A stretch of 64,000 bases of DNA from an uncultured Granulosicoccaceae bacterium (lineage in GTDB: Bacteria; Pseudomonadota; Gammaproteobacteria; Granulosicoccales; Granulosicoccaceae). Positions 1-9,746 of the stretch are shown in pieces (within the stretch, counting starts at the first letter, position 1; every line of letters starts with the position of its first letter). Under the pieces are notes generated by a model. That model ran no database searches, was not told the DNA's origin, and was given only the letters and a program-made list of their open reading frames with translations. A program made the translations under genes and the position numbers. The stretch is taken from positions 1-64,000 of the forward strand of contig CALISD010000120.1 of NCBI GenBank assembly GCA_938041955.1, written 5' to 3'.

Positions 1-32
1 GCTTGCTAAGACCTATATCAAGAGCCTAATTC

Positions 33-2108
33 TCAAAGTAAATCGCCCAGCACATTGGCCGCTTCCTCCAGAATGATATCGGGAAAGTCTGCTTCATCGT
101 CCTCATCATCATTACTCGAAAAACCAAATGCCTTACGATAAAGCTCTTCGCGTTCTTCACGGTCAGTGGTTCGTTCCGCGATTTGCTGCTTCCGAAGATC
201 TTCTTCCAGCGTCACGTCACGGTCCGAGCGGGAAACTCTCTGCGAGTTCAGTTCTTCAATTAGCAATTTGAACGAAGGATTATCACGGTAGCGGGATTCG
301 TGCTGAACTTGCGCCCGGCTATAATCGAGCTTTCGCTTTGACCAGGCATTATAGTCAGCAGCCGGGACTTCGGCCCACTGCAACGCATTATCCAACCCGC
401 GCTCACCTTGCGCGTCTGAATCCAAAGCGGTCGGAAACAATACGTCCGGAATAACACCACGATGCTGGGTGCCTTCCCCGTTGACCCGGAAAAACTGCGC
501 AATGGTTACCTTCAATTGACCCAACAATCCGTCTCGATCAAGTGGCACAACACTTTGCACTGTGCCTTTTCCAAACGTCGGTTCACCAACCACCACGCCA
601 CGTCCATAGTCCTGGATTGCTGCGGCAAAGATCTCTGAAGCAGACGCACTGTTGCGATCAACCAGCACTGCTAAAGGACCGTCGTAAACCACTGCAGGAT
701 CACTATCTTCTTCCAATTCAATCCGTCCACTGGAATTCCTGATCTGAACCACCGGGCCGGTTTCTATGAATATTCCAGTCAGTTGCGTTGCTTCAACAAG
801 TGAGCCACCACCATTGCCACGAAGATCAATAATCACACCGTCAATACCGCCATCAGTGGATTTAAGTTCACCCAGCAAACGTTGAACATCACGGGTTGTG
901 CTGCGATAGTCAGGCAACCCCTGAGCACGACCGGCAGAGTCAAGATAGAACATGGGCAGGTCTATCACTCCAAAGCGCCGTGTCTTTCCTGCCACTGACG
1001 TTTCAACAACCGAGCTTTTAGCTGCCTGCTCTTCCAGTTTTATTTTATCGCGTACCAGGGAGATCACCTTGGGCGGCGAACCCACCGTGGCGTCGCCGGA
1101 TAAAATTTTCAAACTCACTGTTGAACCTTTCGGTCCACGAATAAGATCGACCACATCAGTCAAAGGCCAACTCACTACATCAACGATGTCCTCGCCCTCT
1201 TCACCCACACCGACAATGCGATCATCAACGCTCACCTTCTCACTCATGGCAGCCGGCCCGCCAGCAATAATACGTCGCACCACGGTATATTCGTCTTCCG
1301 TTTGCAATGCGGCGCCAATGCCCTCTAAAGAAAGACTCATGCGAATTTTGAAATCTTCCGAACTACGCGGTGAAAAATAAGATGTATGCGGCTCGACAGA
1401 CAACGTATAGGCGTTAATAAAAAACTGAAAAACATCATTCGCTTTAAGCTGACTGACCCGCAGCGCCATACGATCGTAGCGCTCATCTAACGTCTTGGTT
1501 AGCTCATCAGCTGATACTTCAGTTAATCGCAAGCCGAGAACATCACTTTTCACGCGCTTTCGCCACAACTCATCCATCGCCTTTTCCGACTGTGCCCACT
1601 GTGCCTCTTCGCGATTGAATGTGTAGCTCTCATTAATGGTGAAATCGAATTCGTTTTTCAGCAGGCCTTGCGCAAATTGCGCACGCTCCTCTACCCGCGA
1701 ACGAAACCGCGTGAATACGTCAAAGACAGGCTGTAGTTTGGCGCTACGAAGTGCATCGTCAAACATCGTTCGATAATCATCAAACTCTTCCAGATCACTT
1801 GCCAGAAAGAAACTCTTTTGCGGATCGAGTGATTCCAGAAATCGGTCAAATATCTGCTCCGACAGCTGATCGTCCACCGATACCCGCTTATAATGGTAAC
1901 GCTGCATGAGTTGCAGGATGGCTGCAGTTGCTTGTCGATGCTCAGGGGTTGGCGCAATAGAATCGAACGTGCCATCACTGCTGTCCGACATCCCCGCAAC
2001 GCTGCATGAGGCGGTAAATATAAATACCAGCGCGTGGACAAACTGCCTTCCGAATCGGATAAACCTCTGCGGGCCCGCAGGTAAAACCTTAATAGTACGA
2101 TGCTTCAC
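33..2108 (-). CDS. prc: Tail-specific (C-terminal processing) protease, S41 family
   Basis: This periplasmic serine protease degrades proteins from their C-termini and processes envelope proteins and murein hydrolases. The product is 691 aa, close to E. coli Prc (about 680). A basic N-terminus and hydrophobic stretch (about residues 22–39) look like a signal peptide; a Cys at 35 is only a poor lipobox. The PDZ domain is at about 255–340 (IGAALQ..., RIVGVGE). The S41 catalytic core follows, with the Ser-Lys dyad in NSASASEIFA (Ser489) and PTFGKGTVQS (Lys514), spaced 25 residues apart as in E. coli. The motif GVIPDVLFP near 565 is also typical. It is transcribed leftward and appears to stand alone. 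Confidence 0.95.
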   Translation of the reverse strand: MKHRTIKVLPAGPQRFIRFGRQFVHALVFIFTASCSVAGMSDSSDGTFDSIAPTPEHRQATAAILQLMQRYHYKRVSVDDQLSEQIFDRFLESLDPQKSFFLASDLEEFDDYRTMFDDALRSAKLQPVFDVFTRFRSRVEERAQFAQGLLKNEFDFTINESYTFNREEAQWAQSEKAMDELWRKRVKSDVLGLRLTEVSADELTKTLDERYDRMALRVSQLKANDVFQFFINAYTLSVEPHTSYFSPRSSEDFKIRMSLSLEGIGAALQTEDEYTVVRRIIAGGPAAMSEKVSVDDRIVGVGEEGEDIVDVVSWPLTDVVDLIRGPKGSTVSLKILSGDATVGSPPKVISLVRDKIKLEEQAAKSSVVETSVAGKTRRFGVIDLPMFYLDSAGRAQGLPDYRSTTRDVQRLLGELKSTDGGIDGVIIDLRGNGGGSLVEATQLTGIFIETGPVVQIRNSSGRIELEEDSDPAVVYDGPLAVLVDRNSASASEIFAAAIQDYGRGVVVGEPTFGKGTVQSVVPLDRDGLLGQLKVTIAQFFRVNGEGTQHRGVIPDVLFPTALDSDAQGERGLDNALQWAEVPAADYNAWSKRKLDYSRAQVQHESRYRDNPSFKLLIEELNSQRVSRSDRDVTLEEDLRKQQIAERTTDREEREELYRKAFGFSSNDDEDDEADFPDIILEEAANVLGDLL

Positions 2109-2713
2109 TGACTAAATATCTCCAGCCTGACAAGGCGGTGTGTATCTCAAGCGTTGACTGCTATACATGGAGGTTTTCAACCTACCAATGACAGCATGAT
2201 GTTATAGACAACAATTTTTTCGACAAATTCAGATACATACCCAATACAGGGCTCAGCCTGTTTATATCTCATCAGTCATTGTTCCCAGCCATTTGCTGAT
2301 TGCTTAAACAACTCGATCAAATGGCGGGATGTGCTCAGATGAAACAAGAGCACAATCTCTCTAAAAGTAACTTTAGTCGCTAATCGCAGAGTTTGCTTCA
2401 GTCGCATCATCATTTTCGATCAATTGACTCATGGTTTCCAGCGTCCGAACAACCGTGAAACTGCCGCGAAGTTCAATTTGTAGCATGCAGGCCCAGAGAA
2501 TCACAAGCCACAAGCTGGACAGGCGCCCGCGACCGCTTTCTCCATCAGATCGCGCCGATAACGGACAAGCCTGCTCTGTAGTCAGCTTTGGAATACATCC
2601 TATTCCCCCCAGCATAGAACTCAACTCTCTCTGTTCGGGTCAATTTCTTTCCATCCGCCCAATCTCGGCTGCGTAAGGTCCGATTTTATACGATTGACAT
2701 CTAACATCATCGA
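2109..2713. other. Intergenic region between prc and the EamA gene
   Basis: This 605-base gap separates divergent genes. Apart from the doubtful small minus-strand frame at 2373–2624 it holds nothing I can name. It is fairly AT-rich near 2200–2290. A TTGACA at 2695–2700 lies too close to the GTG at 2714 to be a normal -35 box for it. No convincing promoter, terminator or RNA gene was found by eye. Confidence 0.4.
2373..2624 (-). CDS. Possible small single-pass membrane protein, unknown
   Basis: The open frame codes for 83 aa from a TTG at 2624, or 80 aa from the ATG at 2615. The ATG is preceded by GAGAGAG about nine bases upstream, which is a fair ribosome site. A hydrophobic stretch near residues 36–50 (LSSLWLVILWACMLQI) could span the membrane, and the C-terminal tail is acidic. 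I recognise no family. An opposite-strand frame of similar length overlaps it, so coding status is uncertain. It is listed because it would otherwise be lost. Confidence 0.3.
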   Translation of the reverse strand: MSSMLGGIGCIPKLTTEQACPLSARSDGESGRGRLSSLWLVILWACMLQIELRGSFTVVRTLETMSQLIENDDATEANSAISD

Positions 2714-3712
2714 GTGTCTGATGCAGCCATGCTTCCAGCCCAACAACCCGCAGCAACCCATCGCACCACCACCGTTGGCATACTGTGCGCACTTGGCGCC
2801 TGGGTTTTGTTTTCCTTAAATGATGCAGGCATTAAGCTTCTCAGTGAAGATTACGCACTACACCAGATCGTATTGATTCGATCCGGCATCGGTATTCTCA
2901 TTACGCTCGCTATATTGATGCCATTAGAGGGGGGCTACTCACTCATAAAGACACGCCATCCAGTCATACATATCATACGCGGCTTGTGCGTTGTGGCCGC
3001 CAATATGGCATTTTTTATGGGCCTGGCGGCCATTAGCCTGCCAACAGCAACGGCAATCTTCTTTATCGCCCCCTTATTTATCACGGCTTTGTCGGTGGTG
3101 TTTCTGGGCGAGAAAGTGGGCATCAGGCGATGGATGGCAATATGCCTTGGCCTTGCCGGTGTGATTGTTATGTTGCGCCCGGGCTCTTCGGCATTTCAGG
3201 TAGCGGCCCTGCTTCCTCTATTCTCTGCGTTTGCTTACGCTTGTATGCAGATGCTGACACGCAAGATTGGCTTAAAAGAAAAAGCCTCCACGATGGCGTT
3301 CTATATTCAGTTGGTATTTATTGTTGTGTCTTCCGTATTTGGCATGTTCTTTCATGAAGGACAATACGCTAACCCGGATAACCTGCTAATGGATTTTTTG
3401 TTTCGTGCCTGGACACTACCGAACCTGCAAGACGCACTGATCATGCTAGGTATTGGCATATCCAGCGGACTGGGGGGCTACCTTGTCAGCCAGGCTTATC
3501 GCTTGTGTGAGGCGGCGACCATTGCACCGTTCGAGTATGTCGCCCTGGTCTTGGCTATTGTCTGGGGCATCACCATCTGGGGAGACTGGCCAGACCTGTT
3601 CGCATGGATTGGCATACTGATGATTCTCGGTTCCGGCCTATATGTGTTCTGGAGAGAGGTTCTGCTAGATCGTAAAATGGTAGTCAAACACCCGATGCCG
3701 CGAAATAGATAG
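2714..3712 (+). CDS. EamA-family drug/metabolite transporter
   Basis: This is an inner-membrane permease of the DMT superfamily; the substrate cannot be read from sequence. It has 332 aa with about ten hydrophobic segments arranged as two EamA repeats (about 20–155 and 165–315). The first begins GAWVLFSLNDAGIKLL and contains the family-typical run of small residues before LGEKVGIRRW; the second ends in ILGSGLYVFWRE. The start is a GTG at 2714. Proteins of this subgroup (RhaT/YdcZ-like) usually export amino acids or metabolites. It lies 92 bases upstream of the AttE-like ATPase and may or may not be cotranscribed with it. Confidence 0.85.
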   Translation: MSDAAMLPAQQPAATHRTTTVGILCALGAWVLFSLNDAGIKLLSEDYALHQIVLIRSGIGILITLAILMPLEGGYSLIKTRHPVIHIIRGLCVVAANMAFFMGLAAISLPTATAIFFIAPLFITALSVVFLGEKVGIRRWMAICLGLAGVIVMLRPGSSAFQVAALLPLFSAFAYACMQMLTRKIGLKEKASTMAFYIQLVFIVVSSVFGMFFHEGQYANPDNLLMDFLFRAWTLPNLQDALIMLGIGISSGLGGYLVSQAYRLCEAATIAPFEYVALVLAIVWGITIWGDWPDLFAWIGILMILGSGLYVFWREVLLDRKMVVKHPMPRNR

Positions 3713-3804
3713 ATCGGCTGAATTTACTGACGCGAGGCCCGGATCTCGCAGTCAAAAACCGCGTGAGATACTATAGACACCTACCTCTCTAAAAACGTAA
3801 TGCT

Positions 3805-4515
3805 TTGAGCGATCACTTCATAACACTTGAACAGGTGAGTAAATCCTATAACGCAGGATCAACCTCACATCAGGTGCTTGGCGACCTGTCATTAAACGTG
3901 GCCAAGGGCGAGCAAGTCGCAATACTTGGCCACAGTGGCTGTGGAAAATCCACATTATTGAACCTTATCTCAGGAATTGACTATGTTGATAGTGGTGTCA
4001 TCTCAGTAGCCAACACAAACCTCACCACGCTCTCAGAAAAAGAACGAACCTTGTTTCGTCGCCAGCACATCGGTTTTATTTTTCAGTCCTTCAATCTCAT
4101 TCAAACACTGACAGCACTTGAAAATATCCAGCTGCCATTACAACTGAACCGCTATCCAGCGACTGAAATAGAAGCCAGAGCAAAGTCAATGCTGACACGT
4201 GTAGGCCTCAACGGGCGCGACAATGCTTTCCCCGACCAGTTATCCGGAGGTGAGCAGCAAAGAGTGGCTATCGCGCGTGCCATGGTGCACTCACCTGCGT
4301 TGGTATTGGCAGACGAACACACCGGCAACCTGGACGCTGATACGGGTCGTGAAATGATTGAGCTGTTTAGCGAGTTGGCAAAGTCCGAGAGCCAAACCGT
4401 TCTCATCGTGACCCATAGCCTCGCAATCGCAAAAACGGCAGATCGGGTGCTGCGGTTTCTCGATGGAAAATTGATCGCAGACGACAATCTGGATGCTACT
4501 GATCTTGCCTGGTAA
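3805..4515 (+). CDS. ABC transporter ATPase, LolD/MacB type (AttE-like)
   Basis: This is the cytoplasmic ATPase of a type VII (MacB/LolCDE-like) ABC system. All motifs are present in 236 aa: Walker A GHSGCGKST (42–50), Q-loop Gln94, signature LSGGE (146–150), Walker B ending in DEH with Glu171, and H-loop His204. The DEH in place of DEP is a mild variant. The only usable start is a TTG at 3805. The gene overlaps the following permease by 23 bases, so the two are probably translationally coupled. With the permease and the AttH-like lipoprotein it forms a three-gene export or lipoprotein-handling unit; the substrate is unknown. Confidence 0.9.
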   Translation: MSDHFITLEQVSKSYNAGSTSHQVLGDLSLNVAKGEQVAILGHSGCGKSTLLNLISGIDYVDSGVISVANTNLTTLSEKERTLFRRQHIGFIFQSFNLIQTLTALENIQLPLQLNRYPATEIEARAKSMLTRVGLNGRDNAFPDQLSGGEQQRVAIARAMVHSPALVLADEHTGNLDADTGREMIELFSELAKSESQTVLIVTHSLAIAKTADRVLRFLDGKLIADDNLDATDLAW

Positions 4516-7204
4516 AGCTCCACTCCAGATTAACGCTACTGCAATTCTGTTTTCAAAGTGCAGTGCCCGCTATTGGTTAAAACATAAGTGGCAAGCCACA
4601 TTGATGCTAATCGGCATGACACTGGGCGTCGCCATTATCTTCGCCGTTGATATTGCCAACGAGAGCTCGAAAAGAGCATTTTCATTGTCACTTGACGCAG
4701 TGACAGGGCGCACCACTCATCAAATCATTGGTAGTGCCAATGGCATAGATGACACTATCTACACCAGGCTGCGAACGCAGCTCGGGGTTCGAAACAGCGC
4801 GCCGGTGATACAAGGCACGATCAATCTGATCGGTTCAGACGGGAGTGCAGAAAAACAATACACAGAGACACTTCAGTTATTAGGAGTTGATCTATTTGCC
4901 GAACCAATGTTCAGGAACCAACCGGGTCAAGCTCTGCCTAAAGATGATCAAGCCAACGGCAATGTTAGCGCCAGGACCAATCGAGACTCCTTAAAGCTCC
5001 TTCACAACGGCACAGTCATTCTCGCTCAATCAACTGCCGAACGTTTAGGAGCATCAGTCGGCAGCTCGATAGAAATTGCAGACAGCCGCTTTACACTAAC
5101 GCTTATCAGTACGGTTGATACCAAGGTGCAGGCAAACTTTGAGAATATCGCAATGGTCGATATCTCAACTGCACAGGAAGTACTGGGACTTCATGGCAAG
5201 CTCAGTCGCATTGATCTGGTACTGCCACTTAAATCTCAACCTGCTCCAGTCACGCAACGAACGAAAAAAATAGAACAAAACATCGAATACATTGAATCCA
5301 GCATTCCCGGTGTACAGGTCATCGAAGCCGCCAGAAGAAATAACGCCTTGATACAGATGACTGAAGCTTTCCATACCAATCTACTGGCGATGAGCTTGCT
5401 TGCCTTACTGGTAGGCGCCTTCCTGATCTATAACACGGTCACTTTGTCAGTGATACAACGCAGAACTGTATTTGGACAACTAAGAGTCGTCGGCGTACAT
5501 CGCCACGAGCTTTTCAGATCAATCATTACTGAGACTTTGGCGTTTGCAATAGTGGGCACATTAGCCGGGGTCGTACTCGGATACATACTTGGCAGCGCCC
5601 TGCTGACACTCGTCACACGCACAATAAATGATTTGTATTTCACACTTGACGTGCGGCAGGTTAGCTACTCCGTTTTCACCCTGGTAAAAGCCTGTGGCGT
5701 TGGCCTTGGTGTTTCACTACTGGCTGCTGTTCCACCCGCATTGGAAGCCGCCAATAGCCCGCCGGTCACAGTGACGCAGCGATCCAGCATGGAAGGTCGG
5801 GTCAGCAAAATTGTGCCATTCATTTTCATGGCTGGCATTGGACTTATAGGTTCAGGAGCATTAGTACTTTGGATCAGCGAGCGCAGCTTGTGGGCAGCAT
5901 TTCTCGCGATTTTTTTTATTGTTGCGGGATACAGCCTGACCATTCCAAAGCTACTGCTTTCGCTCACATCGATGGGCAATCAAAAAACATGGAATCCAGT
6001 AATATCTTACAGCAGCTTAGGGAACTACCCCCTGCGATCAATCACAGCGAGTCTAAGCCGCACTGCCATAGCCATTGCCGCCCTGGTCGTTGCAGTGTCT
6101 GCCACAGCAGGCGTTGGCATTATGATCGGGAGTTTCCGACTCTCTGTAGTGCACTGGCTTGGAGACGCATTGCAATCGGATCTCTATATCACCAGCACAG
6201 CTTCCGATAACTCCCTACCAGCAATACTAATTGAAGACATTTCCACACTAGAAAACATTAGTGGCACACGTCAGGTAAGGATGCTCAATGCAGAAACTGA
6301 CAAATCGCCTATCAGACTAATGGCAGTTCGCAATAGCGGCACAAGCCCGCAAGTCTATTCTTTCAAGGACAAAGCAAACAGACCTGCAACGCCAAACACT
6401 GCAAACTCTATTCAAAGTGCTATTTCACCAGAGGCGCGAATGCGGTTACTTAATACTACCGATAGCGTGCTGGTAGCAGAACCCTATTCAACCAACGAAA
6501 ACATAAGGGTTAACGATACGCTGAAAATCAATACCGATTACGGCCTAAAACCATTCACTGTAGTGGGCGTCTTCACAAACTACACTTCAGGCAAAGGGCT
6601 GGTGGTTTTATCAATGAATTCGTTTCACCGATATTGGTCAGATCGAAATATCGATACGATTGGACTCACACTCTCACAAGAAGTGAACGCAAAAGACACT
6701 AAGAAACAATTGCGCGGCCTATTGTCAATATACAACGATAAGTTATTGATGCGCTCGAATACTGAAATTCGTACACAGTCTCTGGAAATATTTGATCGCA
6801 CTTTTGCCATTACACATGTATTAAGACTGCTCACCATAGGTGTGGCATTTATCGGAATACTCAGTGCGCTGATGGCACTGGCGCTGGAAAGACGATCAGA
6901 ATACGCCGTGCTACGCGCACTAGGCACCACCCCGTTTCAACTACGACAGTTATTATTATGGCAAACCGGGCTGATGGGGTTGATCGCGGGCGTATTGGCC
7001 CTGCCACTTGGCATTGCCATGTCGAAGATTCTGGTCTCAGTCATTAATGTACGATCATTCGGCTGGACAATGGAATACCATATCCCTCCTATCGTGCTGC
7101 TCGAGAGCCTGATACTTGCCATCATTGCGGCACTGATCGCCGGGTTCTATCCTGCCTATAAGCTTAGCCAGCTATCACCGGCTGAAGCGTTGCGCCATCA
7201 ATGA
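4493..7204 (+). CDS. FtsX-like ABC permease, fused double permease (AttFG-like)
   Basis: This large inner-membrane permease of 903 aa has an N-terminal membrane anchor (about 35–55), a MacB-type periplasmic domain, and two FtsX/MacB membrane blocks. The first lies near 295–415 (MSLLALLVGAFLIYNTVTLS) and the second near 770–900, ending in the family-typical PAYKLSQLSPAEALR. A central segment has further membrane spans and a second periplasmic domain. Length and layout match permeases that carry two MacB-like halves in one chain. The ATG at 4493 lies inside the ATPase gene, and the stop overlaps the lipoprotein gene start. It probably moves a hydrophobic compound or lipoprotein using the upstream ATPase. 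Confidence 0.88.
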   Translation: MLLILPGKAPLQINATAILFSKCSARYWLKHKWQATLMLIGMTLGVAIIFAVDIANESSKRAFSLSLDAVTGRTTHQIIGSANGIDDTIYTRLRTQLGVRNSAPVIQGTINLIGSDGSAEKQYTETLQLLGVDLFAEPMFRNQPGQALPKDDQANGNVSARTNRDSLKLLHNGTVILAQSTAERLGASVGSSIEIADSRFTLTLISTVDTKVQANFENIAMVDISTAQEVLGLHGKLSRIDLVLPLKSQPAPVTQRTKKIEQNIEYIESSIPGVQVIEAARRNNALIQMTEAFHTNLLAMSLLALLVGAFLIYNTVTLSVIQRRTVFGQLRVVGVHRHELFRSIITETLAFAIVGTLAGVVLGYILGSALLTLVTRTINDLYFTLDVRQVSYSVFTLVKACGVGLGVSLLAAVPPALEAANSPPVTVTQRSSMEGRVSKIVPFIFMAGIGLIGSGALVLWISERSLWAAFLAIFFIVAGYSLTIPKLLLSLTSMGNQKTWNPVISYSSLGNYPLRSITASLSRTAIAIAALVVAVSATAGVGIMIGSFRLSVVHWLGDALQSDLYITSTASDNSLPAILIEDISTLENISGTRQVRMLNAETDKSPIRLMAVRNSGTSPQVYSFKDKANRPATPNTANSIQSAISPEARMRLLNTTDSVLVAEPYSTNENIRVNDTLKINTDYGLKPFTVVGVFTNYTSGKGLVVLSMNSFHRYWSDRNIDTIGLTLSQEVNAKDTKKQLRGLLSIYNDKLLMRSNTEIRTQSLEIFDRTFAITHVLRLLTIGVAFIGILSALMALALERRSEYAVLRALGTTPFQLRQLLLWQTGLMGLIAGVLALPLGIAMSKILVSVINVRSFGWTMEYHIPPIVLLESLILAIIAALIAGFYPAYKLSQLSPAEALRHQ

Positions 7205-8364
7205 TAAACCACACACTTACAGCGCTATTCATTGTCACACTGTTCTGCCTGGGCTTGAGCGGCTGCAACAGCCCACCGCAAGAATATTCAACAACAGGGG
7301 TTTCGCTACACTCCGAGTTGGGGGGCAGTGCCGAAGGTTTTGAGCGCGCCTGTACTACTCGTCAGTTTTCATTTCCTGAAGATCACGGTGCACATCCAAA
7401 GTTTAGAAATGAATGGTGGTACATCACCGGCAATCTGGAAGATTCGTCTGGCTTAAGATTCGGCTTCCATGTCACATTCTTTAGAGTCGCCAACCCACCT
7501 GAAAAACCCGATGCCAACGGCACCTCTTCCAATTGGTCAAGCAGCGAGTTCTATATGGCTCACTTTGCAGTAACCGAAGGATTGACTGAAGAAAATGTGC
7601 ATTCCACCGGTTTTGAACGATTCTCACGCGCAGCTGCCGGACTGTCAGGTGCACATGTTTCAAACACCGAAGAATCCACTGTTAAGGTATGGCTCGACGA
7701 CTGGCAACTCCATGCCAGCTACGTCGATGACAAACTGATTTGGCAATTGTCACTGCATGAAGGGGATTACTCAATTCAAATGAGGCTTACCCCAGAGAAG
7801 CCTATAGTGCTTCAAGGCAACGCAGGTTACAGCCAAAAAAGTGCAGACCCTTGCAACGCATCGTTCTACTACTCACTGCCACGTCTGCGTGCTGATGGCC
7901 AGATAAAGATCGCAGGAACTCAGCACGACGTGACCGGCACCGCATGGCTTGACCGTGAGTGGAGCAGCAGCGCGTTAGCCGATACTCAGACCGGTTGGGA
8001 TTGGTTCGCACTGCAACTCAACGATGGTCGCGACCTCATGTTGTACAACTTAAGAAAAGGTGATGGCAGCATTGACTCATTTAGCTACGCAGTTGAGATT
8101 GACCAGCGTGGCACCAAGCGACAAATTCCCATAGATCAGATTAGCGTTGAGGTAGATCGATGGTGGAAAAGTGACACAGGCTCCCGGTACCCCGTGGCCG
8201 GAAAAATCCTTCGTAAAGACACCAATGAAATTCTGGTGTTTACGCCACTCAGGGAAAACCAAGAGCTGGATTTTACCGTTCGGTATTGGGAGGGCGCCAT
8301 TGACTTAGCAAGCACAAGTGGCGAAAACATAGGCCGTGGCTATTTAGAACTCACCGGTTATTGA
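7201..8364 (+). CDS. AttH/CrtC-like lipocalin-fold lipoprotein
   Basis: The protein has 387 aa and a lipoprotein signal with lipobox LSGC, Cys22, so it should be anchored in the envelope. The motifs FRNEWWYITGNL (near 68–78) and GTAWLDREWSS followed by TGWDWFALQLNDG are hallmarks of the CrtC/AttH family, whose carotenoid 1,2-hydratase members have two lipocalin-like domains. No carotenoid gene is nearby. The four-base ATGA overlap with the permease ties it to the ABC unit, so a role as substrate-binding or chaperone partner is more likely than carotenoid hydration. That role is inferred from gene context. Confidence 0.85.
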   Translation: MINHTLTALFIVTLFCLGLSGCNSPPQEYSTTGVSLHSELGGSAEGFERACTTRQFSFPEDHGAHPKFRNEWWYITGNLEDSSGLRFGFHVTFFRVANPPEKPDANGTSSNWSSSEFYMAHFAVTEGLTEENVHSTGFERFSRAAAGLSGAHVSNTEESTVKVWLDDWQLHASYVDDKLIWQLSLHEGDYSIQMRLTPEKPIVLQGNAGYSQKSADPCNASFYYSLPRLRADGQIKIAGTQHDVTGTAWLDREWSSSALADTQTGWDWFALQLNDGRDLMLYNLRKGDGSIDSFSYAVEIDQRGTKRQIPIDQISVEVDRWWKSDTGSRYPVAGKILRKDTNEILVFTPLRENQELDFTVRYWEGAIDLASTSGENIGRGYLELTGY

Positions 8365-8426
8365 AACACTGTAAACAATGCTCATTGTCGTCCGGCTATG
8401 GCTTGTAATTTGCGGCCACGATCACC

Positions 8427-9272
8427 ATGCCGCTCCTTACCCGTCTACGATCAGCCTTAGCCCCCCCTTTGTTAGCCCTGGGGCTGAGTCTATGCATGAT
8501 ACAACCAGCCACAGCGCAAAGCTGGCTCGGCGCTGAGGACCAGAAGAACTTAAAAGGAGTAGTAGCACTCGATCTTTCACTGGCAACATTTGCGATCACC
8601 ACCTGGGGTATCTCGCAGTGGGGATGGCTCAAGCATTCACCAGTGGCAAAGCGTGAAGGCTGGTTTGCTGAAGACACGCATGCAGGCGGCGCCGATAAAA
8701 CCGGTCACCTGTATATGTCATATCTGCTGTCAGAACTACTCATGATGGACTTTAAGCGCCATGGTGTACGGCACCCGGAACGCAAAGCGGCATTGTCTGC
8801 GCTGGCTGCGATGACGGTACTGGAAATCGGCGACGCAACTTCGTCAAAGTACGGCTTTTCAAGCGAAGATTTTATAGCAGATGCCGTTGGTGTTGCGGCT
8901 TCGTGGTGGCTTGCATCCAATCCGGTTTGGGATGATCGCATCGACTTACGAATGGAATATTGGCCTACGAGTGGTTACAACCTGAAAAACGACGCAGCTT
9001 CTGATTACTCGGGAATGAAGCATCTGGTAGCGCTCAAAGCGGATGGTTTCAATACTTTTAAAAACACCCCGTTTAAATGGCTTGAACTTCAGGCTGGTTA
9101 TTACACGCGGGGCTTTCGTACATTTGATAAGCAATCCTCACCATCAAGACATGCCTACCTTGGCCTTGGTATCAGCTTGCCTGTTCTTGCAGGCAAGAGC
9201 ACAAAGCTCAGTAAGCTGTTTACCTATATACAACCACCCGGGCTTTATCTAGAGGTAGATAAGCAGTTCTAG
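8427..9272 (+). CDS. YfiM-like DUF2279 family secreted protein
   Basis: This is a 281-aa protein with a clear signal peptide ending near ATAQS (residues 25–32). The middle carries the family block ADKTGHLYMSYLLSELLM and a later acidic/Asp-Gly stretch (SSEDFIADAVGVAASWW) typical of the YfiM/DUF2279 group, whose function is unknown. The C-terminal half is rich in alternating aromatic residues (LELQAGYYTRGFRTF, GLYLEVDKQF) and ends in Phe, suggesting an outer-membrane-associated beta structure. It follows the AttH gene by 62 bases on the same strand and may be the last gene of that transcript. Confidence 0.65.
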   Translation: MPLLTRLRSALAPPLLALGLSLCMIQPATAQSWLGAEDQKNLKGVVALDLSLATFAITTWGISQWGWLKHSPVAKREGWFAEDTHAGGADKTGHLYMSYLLSELLMMDFKRHGVRHPERKAALSALAAMTVLEIGDATSSKYGFSSEDFIADAVGVAASWWLASNPVWDDRIDLRMEYWPTSGYNLKNDAASDYSGMKHLVALKADGFNTFKNTPFKWLELQAGYYTRGFRTFDKQSSPSRHAYLGLGISLPVLAGKSTKLSKLFTYIQPPGLYLEVDKQF

Positions 9273-9295
9273 TACGCTGAAGCTGACCATTCTAC

Positions 9296-9559
9296 TTATC
9301 GTACACTCTTGGTGCGTTTTATTGGCAACACTCGACTACCATTGTTGAAGTACTTACCAGCCGGCTTTCTCAGGTTTCTGACCACCAATCCAACACATAA
9401 TATAGTCGGAAAAACAAAGATGCTCTTGCCGCCATTGACCCAATAAACGACTGTCACGAGCAGCGCGAACGCCGAGTACCACAGTAGAAAATTCGCATCT
9501 GCCTTCAGTTTTTCACCGGAATTCTTACTTCGCTTTCGGTAAGTGCTTTTTGTTTTCAT
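9296..9559 (-). CDS. Small membrane protein, unknown
   Basis: From the ATG at 9559 the frame gives 87 aa. A GTG 29 codons further up (9646) is possible but adds an unconvincing N-terminus. The first 20 residues are basic (MKTKSTYRKRSKNSGEK), followed by two hydrophobic segments (LLWYSAFALLVTVVYWV and SIFVFPTILCVGLVV) separated by NGGK, and a basic tail. This looks like a two-pass inner-membrane protein. It faces the DUF2279 gene tail to tail. I do not recognise the family. Confidence 0.5.
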   Translation of the reverse strand: MKTKSTYRKRSKNSGEKLKADANFLLWYSAFALLVTVVYWVNGGKSIFVFPTILCVGLVVRNLRKPAGKYFNNGSRVLPIKRTKSVR

Positions 9560-9746
9560 AGCAAAAGTGGCCTGAACAATCAAAAGAAGGATAGCCTTAT
9601 ACCTAGCAGTGAAACTGGCAATGTCAATTGAGGATCCGGCCCCCACGATAAAAGAGCGGAAGTATCCGACAATAGCTGGCTATGTAACCAGCATGGTTCA
9701 TAGGCTGCAATGGTTGAGTGGCCTCGTTAGAGCCAGCTTTTTTCGC

